From Takakia lepidozioides (Eukaryota; Streptophyta; Takakiopsida; Takakiales; Takakiaceae), in assembly GCA_030704615.1 (NCBI GenBank), contig CM060733.1, forward strand, positions 35,960,001 through 36,024,000: 64,000 bases of DNA. The letters run 5' to 3'. A program made the translations under genes and the position numbers. The notes under the pieces are model-generated. The model searched no databases. It was given only the letters and a program-made list of their open reading frames with translations, and was not told the origin of the DNA. This document shows, one piece after another, positions 43,330-54,249 of this stretch. Every line of letters starts with the position of its first letter. Position 1 is the stretch's first letter.

Positions 43330-45060
43330 GTATGAAAACAATAGATAAAATGTATAGAAATGATCGTGACCGTCCATTAGACATTAGAAAAAAAATTGAG
43401 GCCAAAGCAAGGCTGTCCCAACGTTCATATGTCCCCTAGTATAGCCGCTCAAGACGGGCTGCAATTTGTTAAAATGCCATTTTACCATCGTAGCAAAATG
43501 GTGGCAAAATGGGTTCCACGATGACGTTTCCACCGTGGCAAAATTGGTTCCACGGAGGATGATGTTCCTGCGGGAAGCGTCGGGTTCTCACGCTCCCCCA
43601 CTTCTCGCGCGCTTCTTCCCCAAGCTTCTTCCCCCTTCTTCCCGCGTTCTTCCATTTCTTCATTGTAGTTCATGGATTATTTTTTCCAAAATGATTGAGA
43701 TGTCAGTGCTCCTCTCGCTCTGCCTATTACTTGCGATGTCGTTGCGACGGTCTCCCTGGGTATCCTCATATCTGAGCTGAACTTTGCCTTCTTTCTTTCT
43801 TTTCGTTTTTACCATCTTGTACGCTTCCAGTTAGTCTCCAGTTAGTCTCAGTGTGCATAGTCGATACCTGAAGCTCACGATCACAAAGTGTCACTTAGTA
43901 GTCGCAGTGGACATCATCAGCATGCAATAACTTTCTTCTCACTTTTCCAGGGCACGGCTGGATTCAAGGCAGCGCGACTTTTCCACTAATTAAGACGTCG
44001 GGTTCCGTATGCGGGGGCGTGGCCGCTGTAGAGGTACAGAATGTTAATCTTTCGCTTGCTTCGAATTCCTCTATACTCCCTCTCTTTTTCTCTTTGTTTT
44101 GGTAGCTATGTGATCCTGCTTCAAGCTCGCGAGAAAGACAAACAGTTCCAAGGGGAGGCTGCTGACAGGATCTGAGATTAGCAGGCCACAATTTTGACAC
44201 ACCAAACAGCATGAAACAGACCTGCTAGATTGAGCCCGGGCACATCCCAGGGCATGATGTTATGAGCTGTCTCCTTCTTGTGTCCGCCTATGTGCATTCT
44301 CAGTCTTGCGAGTGCAGATCGTGTGTCCTTGGAGAACTTCTGCCGCTATAAGGATCTATCCATATCGGAAAGTTGAATTGAACACGGGTGCCGGCACTGT
44401 CTACTCTGATGGTGGATAGGGGCCTCGACATACTCCAAGACTGGCAGGTAACCTGATCCGCGAGTGACTTTTCTGATATCCAAAATGTTTCAGAGCTTAG
44501 CCAGGTATGCAGATGAACGGTTAGGGGTGGGCTAGGATCAACATTCTCCAATATTGCTCCCCTGTTCTTGGTCCAAGATCCTTGCTCCATATAGTGGGAC
44601 AGGGGGAGCGGGGACCACCAACAGGGTAGCGAGCCACATTCCACAGGGCGAGTAGGGCAGCGGGGTCGGGAACCGGGGGCGAGGAGGGGAGCAAGATCAG
44701 GAACATGGGAGTGAGCCACGTTCCATAGGACGAGGAGGGGAGCGAGGACCGGGAACAAGAGCGAGCCGCGTTCCATAAGGCAAGGAGGGGAGTAGGGACC
44801 AAGAACAGGGGAGCGAGGACAAGGGACAGGGATAGGGGAGCGGGACTGGAACAATGAGGGGACAGAACATGGGAGCGTTTTCATTTTTGGAGATGAAAAA
44901 ATATGCAATTTAGTCCAATGTGCATCCAATTAGTCAACATGATTTTACTGCCACGTTTTGAGCCTCAGACCTCATCTTTGCAACAAACATTACCTAGACA
45001 CCACACTACCATTCACTTCTTGTAATATCTTTGATTTCCTAATGCTTTATTCTACAAATA
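43330..45060. other. Intergenic, no gene recognised
   Basis: It includes a GC-rich, GAGGGGAGC-repeating stretch at about 44580-44870 whose translations are low-complexity Pro/Ser/Leu. No supported coding unit. Confidence 0.35.
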
Positions 45061-45071
45061 CAGACTCACAG

Positions 45072-45186
45072 GTGAGAGGGGAGCAAGGGGGGTGGGGATT
45101 TGACAGTGCGTCCCGCCAGAACGTCGCCGGTACGGCCATCCCCAGTGACTGTACCGACAAACCCACGCTTGCATTCAACTCGTCGG
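45072..45186 (+). other. Possible isolated exon
   Basis: Bounded by CACAG and GGTAAGCG, with open text GGWGFDSASRQNVAGTA, IPSDCTDKPTLAFNSS. Base composition is more coding-like than its surroundings. No family recognised; chance is possible. Confidence 0.2.
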
Positions 45187-45514
45187 GTAAGCGTAGTCTG
45201 CTCCGTTTTTGGCAGTGATTGTCATGCTTTTAATCTTCCACATAAACGAAAGTTTTAAGTGGTGGTCGTCATGTTCAGAGCTAATTGGGGTACTACCACT
45301 ACTAGGAATCTGTGCTTTTTGAACCCGACTCACAACTGACTTGTTGTCCAAAACCACTCAGTTTGTAACTAATGTTTTTTCATCGAGTATTCAACAAATT
45401 TTCATCGTTCCATAGACGACTTTCCATTCTCACAAATTCAAAGCTATGATAGGATCGGCAAAAACGAAGCAAAAGAGCTGAAGGCCCAAGCCTTCCACCA
45501 CCACCATCTTTCCC

Positions 45515-45650
45515 TTTTTAATTTTTTTTTTTTTTTTTAAGAACAGGGGACAGAGGCCCTGGAAATTTATCAAAGGATGGATGGGGGTACAATGAAGTGG
45601 AAAAAATAACCACCCTGGGCCGTGAAGGCTTACATACCCGCTCACCTTCA
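45515..45650 (-). mobile_element. LINE 3' terminus
   Basis: The minus strand reads GTTATTTTTTCCACTTCATTG...CCAGGGCCTCTGTCCCCTGTTC followed by an A-rich tail (plus-strand T run at 45523-45538). It matches the 3' end at 34.3 kb in the same orientation. Only the last about 120 bp of the LINE is present. Confidence 0.6.
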
Positions 45651-46559
45651 AGATTCAACTTATTAGAAGTTTAATGGGCCCTTAGGAAGGCCGTGAGTTT
45701 TGTTTTCTTGAATTTTGCCCGTTCTTGGTTGTTACACTAAAGGGACCTCCTACTTGCGCGATAAAAAAAAGTACACCTTGGCTGATCACCAGAGAAAATA
45801 GTGTCTCCACTCTACGTTTCTTGGACCTTTGAAGCAAGAGTGCTACATGCGATTGTCACGTAGGCTTTGGGTTTCACGCCATTGTTGTCAAGTTTCCCTC
45901 GTTTCCGCGCCATCGTTCACCCGCGGCAACCTCGCTGCTGCAAGCTCTCAGTTGCGTGCTCATCGCAAACCGTGGCCTCGCGCGCGCATCAACTCTAGGC
46001 GCTCTTGAGACGCTCATCGCATCTTGCGGGGGCACTCAGGAGGAGGGTGTTGTTCGCCGGGCTTTCCAGCTTCTCTATGCGAGGCGCCATCCAGGCCCTC
46101 GCACGTCTCTCTCTGGCGCTCCGCAGGTAGCGGACTACCCCTTATCCTACGAACAAGGGCTGCCGACAATTGCATGCAGTGAGTACATACATTGTTGAGA
46201 AACTGAATGTGCTCTACCTATTACAACTTCACATTCTGCTCTCTACCTCTCACTGGAGAGGGACGTGTGCAGTAGGGGCTTGGACTCAAGCAACGAGCTC
46301 TCAGTGTCGTTTTCTGGGCACCATCTTAAAGCGAGTCTACTCGGGAACGGGTTGTGCTCTATGTGCTTGTGCAGATCTATGCAGCTGTGTGTCCTGAAGA
46401 TTTGTGACCGTCCCGGCGGACGTCTCTCTTGCGTGCGGTGCTTCGAGCGGTGACTCTAGGAGAGCGGTCCTTCGAGCGGTGCAGGTGTATCTTGTCGGTA
46501 TGCATGTGCGGCAGATCGATCTGACAAGCATGGTGTAATGCGTTGTGCAATGAACATAT

Positions 46560-46735
46560 GAGAGATATTTGTACTCATAAGACTTTGTTTTCTGTACTCA
46601 TATGAGAGAAAGATGTCTGTTTGTTTATTTTGTTTTCTGGCATACTTTGTTTTCTATACTTCTGTTTCTGTACATATGAGAGAAAGATGTACTCATAAGA
46701 CTTTGTTTTCTGTAGCCTATGAGGGAGAGAGAAAC
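46560..46735. repeat. Short imperfect tandem repeat
   Basis: ACTCATAAGACTTTGTTTTCTG and ATATGAGAGAAAGATGT alternate two to three times. No coding value. Confidence 0.6.
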
Positions 46736-46799
46736 TGAGAGAGGGAGAGAGAGATAGATGGGGGTTTGAGAGATGAATGTGGGGTGTAGCCATGGCTCA

Positions 46800-47600
46800 A
46801 TGAAGATAAGAGGAGGGCAGAGAGAAGCATCTATGTGGGGCTGCTGCTCGCACCACCAGAGCTGCTGTCAAGGCCTTTTTCCGTGACTTCCGTGACTTCC
46901 ATGAAGGTTTAAAGGTATGTGCAAATCTCTCTTCTCCTTTGTTTGTGGCACCCAACTATGTTTTAACCTATGCACCTGTCAATCTACTGGTCTTATTCTA
47001 AAGGAGAGTTCTCCACCAAGTCACAACCAGGGCTTGTGGCAAGAGAGACCCAGTTTGTTATAATGCGTTATGCTGAACCGAGGCTTCCAAGGATCCCATT
47101 GCACGTACAAGTCATTAGCTCGTTTTCGCTCAGAGCTACTCCTCACCGATGAGAATGACGATACTGTCGAAATTCTGATATCAAAACGACGGACAAACAA
47201 AGGAAAAGATATTTTGACATCCAAGTTGACATCCACCATAAATCGAACATGGCTTCCTATTTTGTTCTATGAATTGACAAGTTTAGGTTCAAATAGAATT
47301 TTAGTAAGATTTAACACATATAGTTCAAAAAGGGATGGTGAATTTCAAGACATGTCTCTGAGATTTTGTACCAAGTCAGCCTAGTAAATCACATTAGCTC
47401 CATCCCAACATTGCATGATAGATGGTACTTGATGGGTTGCCATAGAGTTGGCAGGTTGATGGATGTTGCCTTTTGCTGTACCGTATGACCTCATTACTGT
47501 CCAATGATACCTTGTCCAGATTCCGGGCCCGAGATTGCTGGTAAGTGCATGCCTTTTTGAAATTCAAATTTTCCCGCCTAAATTCAAAAGTACCCCCCTT
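46800..47600 (+). other. Region with weak coding signal
   Basis: 46861-46913 reads AAVKAFFRDFRDFHEGLK before a GTATGTG donor-like site. 47070-47384 is an open frame with LTDENDDTVEILISKRR. Neither is recognised. They could be exons of an unknown gene or chance frames. Confidence 0.2.
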
Positions 47601-47603
47601 AAA

Positions 47604-47785
47604 TTGTGACGTCCGGGCGTCGCACTTTGCGACCCCCGGATGGTGCTAATTCTGCATTGCAGAGTAGGATTTTTTTTTTTTTTTTTTTTTTTTCCCCGAC
47701 GCTCGGGCGTCGCAAATTTCGTTTCTCCCCCCTGCCCGGAAAGGGCTGTTTTACGACGCCGCGGCGTGGCTGTGGCGTGGCTGTG
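47604..47785. repeat. GCGTCGC palindromic repeat block, left
   Basis: Contains GACGTCCGGGCGTCGCA, GACGCTCGGGCGTCGCA and a run of TGGCGTGGC words, plus a 24-base poly-T. It shares its motif with 48.99-49.59 kb. Confidence 0.6.
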
Positions 47786-48350
47786 GCGTGGTTAGTGTTA
47801 ACAGAGTGGCATCAGGCTCGGAAGGAGGACGATCAAACTTTCCCTTCCACTTTGATCAGATCTAGATTCACATCTTGCCTCTCTAGGGCAGCCACTGCCA
47901 CCACAGCTTTCACAACCTTTTCACAACAATCTCTGCCAAAATTCGCTGACACCTACAACCCAGAATGCCAACCAACCTCGGGGTCAGTCCTGTAGGAATG
48001 TTGCCCGTAGCTTTTGGGCTAGTCATGTGATGGATTAAATATAATCCAGGTTGCAACTTTTCAAATAGATCTGAATGAAAGAAAGCAGAGTTTCATCATG
48101 GAATTCCATCATCGTGCTCATTGAGTTCCATCATGGAGTGAGTGTTGCCACAAACCTGGCTTACAACTTTAACGTAGGGTTGACTCTGGCGTTGACCATT
48201 GACTCCGATTCTGTCTAATGGCGATGTGTTTATTTCTACATATATCATGCAATGCATACTTGAACCTAAAACCTCCACGTTATAACAATTCTAAGACACT
48301 ACAAACTAACCAACACACCTACGTTACATCTATGTATCACAAAAACAATC

Positions 48351-48352
<2 letters not shown>

Positions 48353-48385
<33 letters not shown>
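48353..48385. repeat. (TA)n microsatellite
   Basis: About 16 TA dinucleotides, followed by TGTGTG. Confidence 0.95.
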
Positions 48386-48391
<6 letters not shown>

Positions 48392-48409
48392 AACTCTTGG
48401 GTAGCATTG

Positions 48410-48700
48410 ATGTCGGGTAAAAAAGGCGATCATGCTAAAGATTCATCGAAGCACGGCGGAACTTCTACAACAGAAGGGGCGTACAAGGCGAAGGTGCTGA
48501 AGTTTCGTTTCGAAGGTGGATCCACGGTGGTATCCAAAATCTATGTTCAACATGCTTACATGCAACGGCAACTCGATTTGCCTCCAAATGCAGCTTTTGG
48601 CAGAGACGCTTGCAATTGTAAGATGTCTAACTTTCCTCATAAGTTTACATTATTTGCTATGAAGTTCACCTTGTATGTGCACAGTGGAACAGCAATATGA
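48410..48700 (+). CDS. Small ORF, unknown
   Basis: 97 codons from ATG in ATTGATGTCGGG. The text MSGKKGDHAKDSSKHGGTST...YKAKVLKFRFEGGSTVVSKI...LDLPPNAAFGRD is basic with balanced composition and no low complexity. It lies between the two GCGTCGC repeat blocks, so it may be cargo of that element. A GTAAG after GCAATT at about 48618 could be a donor, shortening the exon. No family recognised. Confidence 0.25.
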   Translation: MSGKKGDHAKDSSKHGGTSTTEGAYKAKVLKFRFEGGSTVVSKIYVQHAYMQRQLDLPPNAAFGRDACNCKMSNFPHKFTLFAMKFTLYVHSGTAI

Positions 48701-48989
48701 TGAGGGTGGGGTTTTCAATGCAGACCTATACCTTTCCACTTTTGAAGATTGGATTGATCCGAAGAGTATATGTTGGTCTTGTATGGGTATCAGACCCGAG
48801 TACTTGTTTGGTGCCTGCAGAAACAGACACAATAGGTCTTGAATAAAAATTATATAAGAAAACCAGTGCATATGCTCGTGCAATCATATTTTTAAGAAAA
48901 AACTTGTATATGTTTAGCGCATGATGAAATATACATACATATAAAGATTTCCTTCAAGTTCCTTCAAGTTCCTTCTAAGGGGGTCTCTC

Positions 48990-49593
48990 TTGTGACGCCG
49001 AGGAGTTGCAACCTCCACGGCCTTAATGCCCAGCCCCAACCCCAGCATCGTCGCCGTTGTTGCACCCTTCCACCGCTAGGCGCCCCAAGCGACGTCCTTG
49101 TGATGACCTATGCTGACCACAACACCATTGCGACCTCTTGTGGCGACGCCGTTGCAATCCCCTGGCGTCGCAACGTTGGGTGTCCAAACGCGGGGCGCCC
49201 CAGCGACGCTTTTGTGAAGTTGAAGGCCGCAAAACCAAAAAAAAAAAAAAAAAAAAACTCCCACTGTGGTGATGCTGTTGCGACTCCCGGGTGTCGCAGA
49301 GGCGCTGGGGCGCCTTTAGTGACGCTTTTGCGACGCCTTGGCGTCGCAACGTCCACAAATAATAATAATAATTTGGATTTTCGACGCCGGGGCGTCGCAA
49401 GAAAAAAAATCCGTCGCAGCGAGGGCCCTCTTTCCCCCTTCATGCCACCTTACGACAGCTGGGCATCGTAATGGTGTCGCAGCGGGGGATTGCGACGCCA
49501 GGGCGTCGCAAAAAAAACGACGTGGGCTCAGCACTGCGCGGAGCGTGGGGGCGCGGTTGGCGTCGCAAACCCCCCCCCCCATTTGCTGTAGTG
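48990..49593 (-). mobile_element. CACTA-like terminus with GCGTCGC subterminal repeats
   Basis: Ends at 49593 with, on the minus strand, CACTACAGCAAATGGGGG, a CACTA-superfamily-type end. Inward there are at least eight copies of a palindromic motif of the form GCGACGCCnnGGCGTCGC, complete or half (near 49140, 49205, 49320, 49335, 49383, 49490, 49556). Dense palindromic subterminal motifs next to CACTA ends bind the transposase in known families. No transposase and no opposite CACTA end was found, so it is non-autonomous or truncated. Confidence 0.6.
49237..49257. repeat. Poly-A run
   Basis: About 21 A residues inside the GCGTCGC array. Confidence 0.95.
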
Positions 49594-49599
49594 TAAAGG

Positions 49600-50700
49600 A
49601 GATTGGTCAGTTTCTTTTCTCTCTCTAGCTATGCCAAGCAGAGTCTAATAGTGCGTCTCTTGTTCTTTTTTGCCACATGCGGGTTTCTTGAGGTTCACCG
49701 TTACAATATGCTGGAGGTGTTAATTGCTTACCAATGGGTCTGTGGGTCTGATTACTTCTTTTGAAATGTGATATGGGTGCTGGACATTTCTCCAAGTCTG
49801 GAAGGCATTGGCACAATACATTGGCACAGTGTAAGTCACAATATTTTTTGTTTCTCCCTTAACATTAAGAGTTGATTTGATTGGAGCCCTCTTGTCACAT
49901 GGGGATAAACTTTCATTTCTGATTGGTGCAATGGTAAAGTTTACCATGATGATAGGCTTTGTCTGGCTCTCTTACATGGCATGGCTAGGTTGTTTTACAG
50001 CTCTGTCAAATAATTGAGTTTTCCAGACCACATATAGTGCTACTACAGTAAGCCTAACAATGTTAACTCATGACAATGGCCTCTTGAAAGTCTTACTTCA
50101 ATGCAAAGGGCTCTAACCTCTACACTAGGGTTGTTGGGTTTGGTTTGGTTTGGGTTGTTGGGTTTTGGCAACAATCAGTATTGCTGCTGGTTGCCAGTAT
50201 TTTTCTAGGCTGCCTGATTATAGAATAAAAAACCATTGAGATGATTACAGGCCCTTTGGTTATCTCCATTCAAGATGCCTATCTGTATGTATTTAAGACT
50301 TGGCAGGGCAGTGAAGGTCTGTGAGTACTTGTGCGAAGAAAGGCCAGCTTCCAACTTTACATGGGAGCCACAGATTGACACTAAGGGGAGGGAACTAGGG
50401 GAGCCACCAAAGCTGATCTTTACCCATCTGTCAACCGGTAAGTGCAGTCATGTCGTTGTTCCCCAAAAGCATGTCTTGCATTCTCAGGGCTACATGCCTT
50501 TTTGTGCCCAATTCAGTAGTAATTTATGAATGTGTTTGGTTTTTTATGTGATTCATTTGTACTCCGGTTGATGTGCTATTGTTTGTTTTCCAGTATGTAT
50601 ATTGTCATCTTCCTCCTCAATATCCAATATCCATCTTTTCATATATCAAAATCGAATATCCAATTTCCAATATGCAATATCCATTTTCTGATATAATGTC
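49600..50700 (+). other. Intergenic with one possible exon
   Basis: 50275-50440 is open: VCEYLCEERPASNFTWEPQI, ELGEPPKLIFTHLSTG before the donor-like GGTAAGTGCAG. It could be an exon of an unknown gene or LINE-derived. Nothing else is supported. Confidence 0.2.
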
Positions 50701-50710
50701 TAGGGTATTC

Positions 50711-50850
50711 TCATCAGAGAGGACCTCCGATTCACAGAGTCCCTGCACCTCTATTCATCAACTTTCAAAATCTTGAGGTTGAGCCTAAAGCCTTGGCCCT
50801 GTTGGGGTTTTATGGCTGGGAGCTCACAGACAGGAGATTAATGCCATCTG
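50711..50850 (+). mobile_element. LINE ORF2 C-terminal fragment
   Basis: Reads HRVPAPLFINFQNLEVEPKA, LALLGFYGWELT. It aligns with ANFENLEAQPKAQALLG of the fragment at 35-268. Confidence 0.6.
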
Positions 50851-51597
50851 TGAAGAGCTATATAGAGGAAAGGGATCCCTCCTCACAAAGGTATCCCTCT
50901 TGTTCTGCCCAAACTGTGCGTGGGCCAAGGCTATGTAATGAGGCCATTGGCTTTCCCACATGAACTTTTTTGAACCTGTTCTGAGTCTGCAAGAAGTGGA
51001 ACTCAAGAAGCATCCCTTGGACACAAGATACAATACCATGGACCTTGATTTTAATAGGTTGTTAATCTTTTGACTGAGCCAGCTGGGAAAGAGATTCTAA
51101 GTTGATTCCTTGGTGGGATACAGAGGGAATTGTAAATCCGAAACACAATGCGGCCACGAAGTCAAGTAGGATATGTGATATTGTTCAATTCAAAAGACGA
51201 GGATGATAATTGGATTCCCATGAAGACATTAGCTTTTGAGTAGGATTGATATAAAAGAAAAAGGCATGTGAGAAGTCAACATTGTAAAGAGAGCTTAGGC
51301 TTGAGTGTAAAAATCCTCAAAGTATCAAAATATTGGTTGTGGTAGACCATATCATCATAATATGATAGTTTGATGATGGTAGAGTTCTTGCACATTTGAG
51401 AAGACTGACATATGTTGGGGTAACCTAAGTAATATATGTGTTTGCAAAGGGTAGTCAAAAAGTTTGTTAGCATGTATAATTTGAGATAACGGTGCTATAG
51501 TGAGAGTGGGGGAAGAAGCATGTATAACTTTTGTGCATGTTTAACTACAGTTCATATAGTGTTGGAGTAGGAATTATAGAAAAGATATATCTTTTCT

Positions 51598-51769
51598 AGC
51601 AAATTAAAACACAATCTGGTACTTGTCCCTGCTCTCTCATACTATCTTTCCAAAAGTGACACAAAAGGATACATGCGGCATGCCACATTATGTACCCTTT
51701 TGTGTCACTTTTGGAAAGATGTATGGGAGAGAGAGTAGGGACAAGTACCAACTTGTGTTTTAATTTGCT
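51598..51769. repeat. Near-perfect 172-bp hairpin
   Basis: The left arm starts AGCAAATTAAAACACAA and the right arm ends TTGTGTTTTAATTTGCT. Pairing continues through GGTACTTGTCCCTnCTCTCTC and CTTTCCAAAAGTGACACAAAA to a loop of about 15-20 bases around 51685. Only a few mismatches in about 75 bp per arm. It could be a MITE or a small-RNA precursor. Confidence 0.85.
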
Positions 51770-51884
51770 TGTTCTTTGTCACATGTAGAGACTCTAGAAT
51801 CAGTGAATAGCGCTAGGAGGCAAATGACCTTCTCCAGGATAAGGGGAAACAAATCGTTCTTAGAGCGTAAAATGGCATCTACTA

Positions 51885-52233
51885 TATTTGAGAAAAGCAA
51901 TCACTCGCACAAGAGGCACGTTGTCACATAGGAATGATAAAAACGAATGTATTAGTTGTAGATCTCAGATTGCACTACACAGCAAAAGCCTCCGTGATTG
52001 CCTCACACACTGACTTATTGCAACTCCAGCATTTGTACGCACTTTGCCACTGAACTATGGTAGTCACACCATTGCCAAGCTTTCATGCATCCTGGTAGGG
52101 ATGCTTGCATGTAACAACTAATCGTTCCCTAACGTATGAAGAACTGCATATATGAAGAACCTGTATATACCAAGAACCTGTATAGAGCAACTAACCTCAT
52201 ACCGTATAAGAACCTAGATATATTACTACTACA
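51885..52233 (-). repeat. Copia 3' LTR
   Basis: Direct repeat of 56753-57081. It shares ATCACTCGCACAAGAGGCAC, GCAAAAGCCTCCGTGATTGC and the end ATATTACTACTACA. Confidence 0.9.
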
Positions 52234-52293
52234 CTCCCACTCGGGATGAGGTTGATGGCCCGATGACGACGTCAGTAAGGCCAAGCAGAGTCT

Positions 52294-53043
52294 TCATTCG
52301 GCAGAATTTGTCACGGGGGAGAGCCTTGGTGAGTACATCAGCCATGTTGTCTGTCGTGTTGATGTATGTGATGCGAATCTCCCAGTGGCCTCGGCTTCAC
52401 GAATCTTGTGGAATTTGACATCAATATGTTTGGTCCGTTTATGGAACTCAGGATTCCGAACAAGGTGAATGGCAACCTGATTATCGCTATACAGGATAGT
52501 AGGACCGGTTTGAACATAACGCAGGTCATGCAAGAGACGGCGGAGCCAGATGACCTCTTGGCAGGCAAGGTGAGCGGCAATATATTCAGCTTCCGTTGTA
52601 CTGGTAGCAGTACAAGTTTACTTGCGACTTCCCCATGAAACAGGCCCTCCTTGGAGCATTAACACATATCCAGATCTACTCTTCCGGTCTTGAATATCAG
52701 CTGCGTAGTCAGCGTCACAATAACCAACAAGCTGATTGGCCAAACTAGATTGAGCACTGTAGGTGATGCGCACACCTGGAGAGCTGTGGAAATGCTTGAG
52801 GATGCGGCGCACAACTCCAACATGGGGTGCTTTGGGTGTCTCACAAAATTGGGCTGCATGGCTAACATAATAGCTCACGCCAATCCTGGTGCCAGTGCTA
52901 GCAAACTGCAAACTGCCAATGCAGTTGCGATAAGGAAAATTGGTCTCGCAGGGCTCATTCTGAGCAGAGAGAAATTCGGCCGAGGAGTGGGGATCAGTTG
53001 GGATGGAGAGTGGGGAAGCATGCTCAAGCCCAAACTTCTTCAC
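52294..53043 (-). CDS. Copia RNase H and RT C-terminal part
   Basis: The frame 53043-52618 contains YRNCIGSLQFASTGTRIGVS and LVGYCDADYAADIQDRKSRS, typical of copia RT tail and RNase H. 52533-52294 continues with LYSDNQVAIHLVRNPEFHKR and TKHIDVKFHKIRE. A frameshift lies between the two. Confidence 0.85.
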
Positions 53044-54035
53044 AAAACGTTCAATGTACCAGTGTTGGTCAAGCTGGATGGAGCGAAAACATGATCACGT
53101 GTGATGTACAATCCCACATACATTTCGGGATGACCCTTAGTGATGCTAAAAGCACCTTTTACCTCAATGAGGACTTGCGTGATCATGTGGGTTTGAACGT
53201 TGCATGCAAGGCCATCATCCACCGAAATGCACAAGATTAAACAGGGATCAGTGCTGCTCATGTACACACAAGGGTCAGCGGTGGATGGAATCAGGCTGTG
53301 CGTAGTAAGAAAATGGTTGAACTTACAATTGTGGATAGAATCAAACTTGACAACTGGACTAAAAGTCTCGGTATAGTCCAAACCTTCCTTTTGAGTGAAG
53401 CCTTTGGCCACCAGCCTGGCCTTGAATCGAGCAACGGTACCATCAGCACCAAGCTTCGCTTTGAAAACCCACTTAGAGCGAACAACATTGCGGCCTTTGG
53501 GTAAATCTTGTAAGATCCAAGTCTCGTTCTCAAACAGGGAATTATATTCATCTTGCATTGCACAAATCCACTCATCGTGTTCTGGGGATGTGACGGCCTT
53601 GTCAACAGTCAGGGGTACATCAGGGACGTTATCAGATGTAGTGACAACATTACATGTGTAGTTCCCTTTTCCAACAGAGACCACCCAATCACCAAAACGG
53701 GAGGGGGGGTGGCGAGAGCGAGCATTACGCTCGAGAGTGATGTTGGGTGCATTGGTGATGGCAGCCTCGGGTGCATCAATGCTCACTGGTGCCTCGTCGC
53801 GAGGCTCATCATCGCCAGAGGTGGTGATATCAGGTGGTGTAAGCCACTCCGGGCTCTCCGGAATGCCGAGCTCGACGACAAGAGGCAAGTCTTCCATAGG
53901 TACCACCTCAGCAGCAACATGGGGCAAGGCTCCAGCGCGCACTCCCATTGCTTGAGCTGGCGGATAAAAAACGTGGTCACTCAAGTGAACAATGGAGCTG
54001 TCAACTGGTGGGTCAGATCGGTCACCTCCATTCAT
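53040..54035 (-). CDS. Copia reverse transcriptase with internal deletion
   Basis: A 331-codon frame. Fingers are clear: CAMQDEYNSLFENETWILQD, VVRSKWVFKAKLGADGTVAR, FKARLVAKGFTQKEGLDYTE. The text then jumps from FSPVVKFDSI to CKFNHFLTTHSLIPS, missing the segment that normally contains the DVKTAFLNG box. The active site reads CISVDDGL instead of the usual YVDD. This copy is inactive. Confidence 0.85.
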   Translation of the reverse strand: MNGGDRSDPPVDSSIVHLSDHVFYPPAQAMGVRAGALPHVAAEVVPMEDLPLVVELGIPESPEWLTPPDITTSGDDEPRDEAPVSIDAPEAAITNAPNITLERNARSRHPPSRFGDWVVSVGKGNYTCNVVTTSDNVPDVPLTVDKAVTSPEHDEWICAMQDEYNSLFENETWILQDLPKGRNVVRSKWVFKAKLGADGTVARFKARLVAKGFTQKEGLDYTETFSPVVKFDSIHNCKFNHFLTTHSLIPSTADPCVYMSSTDPCLILCISVDDGLACNVQTHMITQVLIEVKGAFSITKGHPEMYVGLYITRDHVFAPSSLTNTGTLNVL

Positions 54036-54249
54036 TCAAATTTAGCTCGTCAACAAGTACATCTCGACTTTCAATGATGCGACGAGAAACATTGTCCCAC
54101 AGCCTGTAGGCTTTACTTGTCTCACTGTAGCCCAGGAGTATGCAGTGCTTACTTTTCCGATCCATCTTCTTACGTAACTCAAAAAGAACATGGACATATG
54201 CACTGGAACCAAACACACGCACATGGGCTACTGAAGGTTTGACCCGGTA

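Noticed and set aside
44521-44929. Pro/Ser/Leu-rich minus frames
   Set aside because: They come from a GAGGGGAGC-type low-complexity stretch and have no domain.
49023-49582. CRISPR-like array in the GCGTCGC repeats
   Set aside because: Spacing is irregular, motifs are palindromic and partial, and the context is a plant transposon end.
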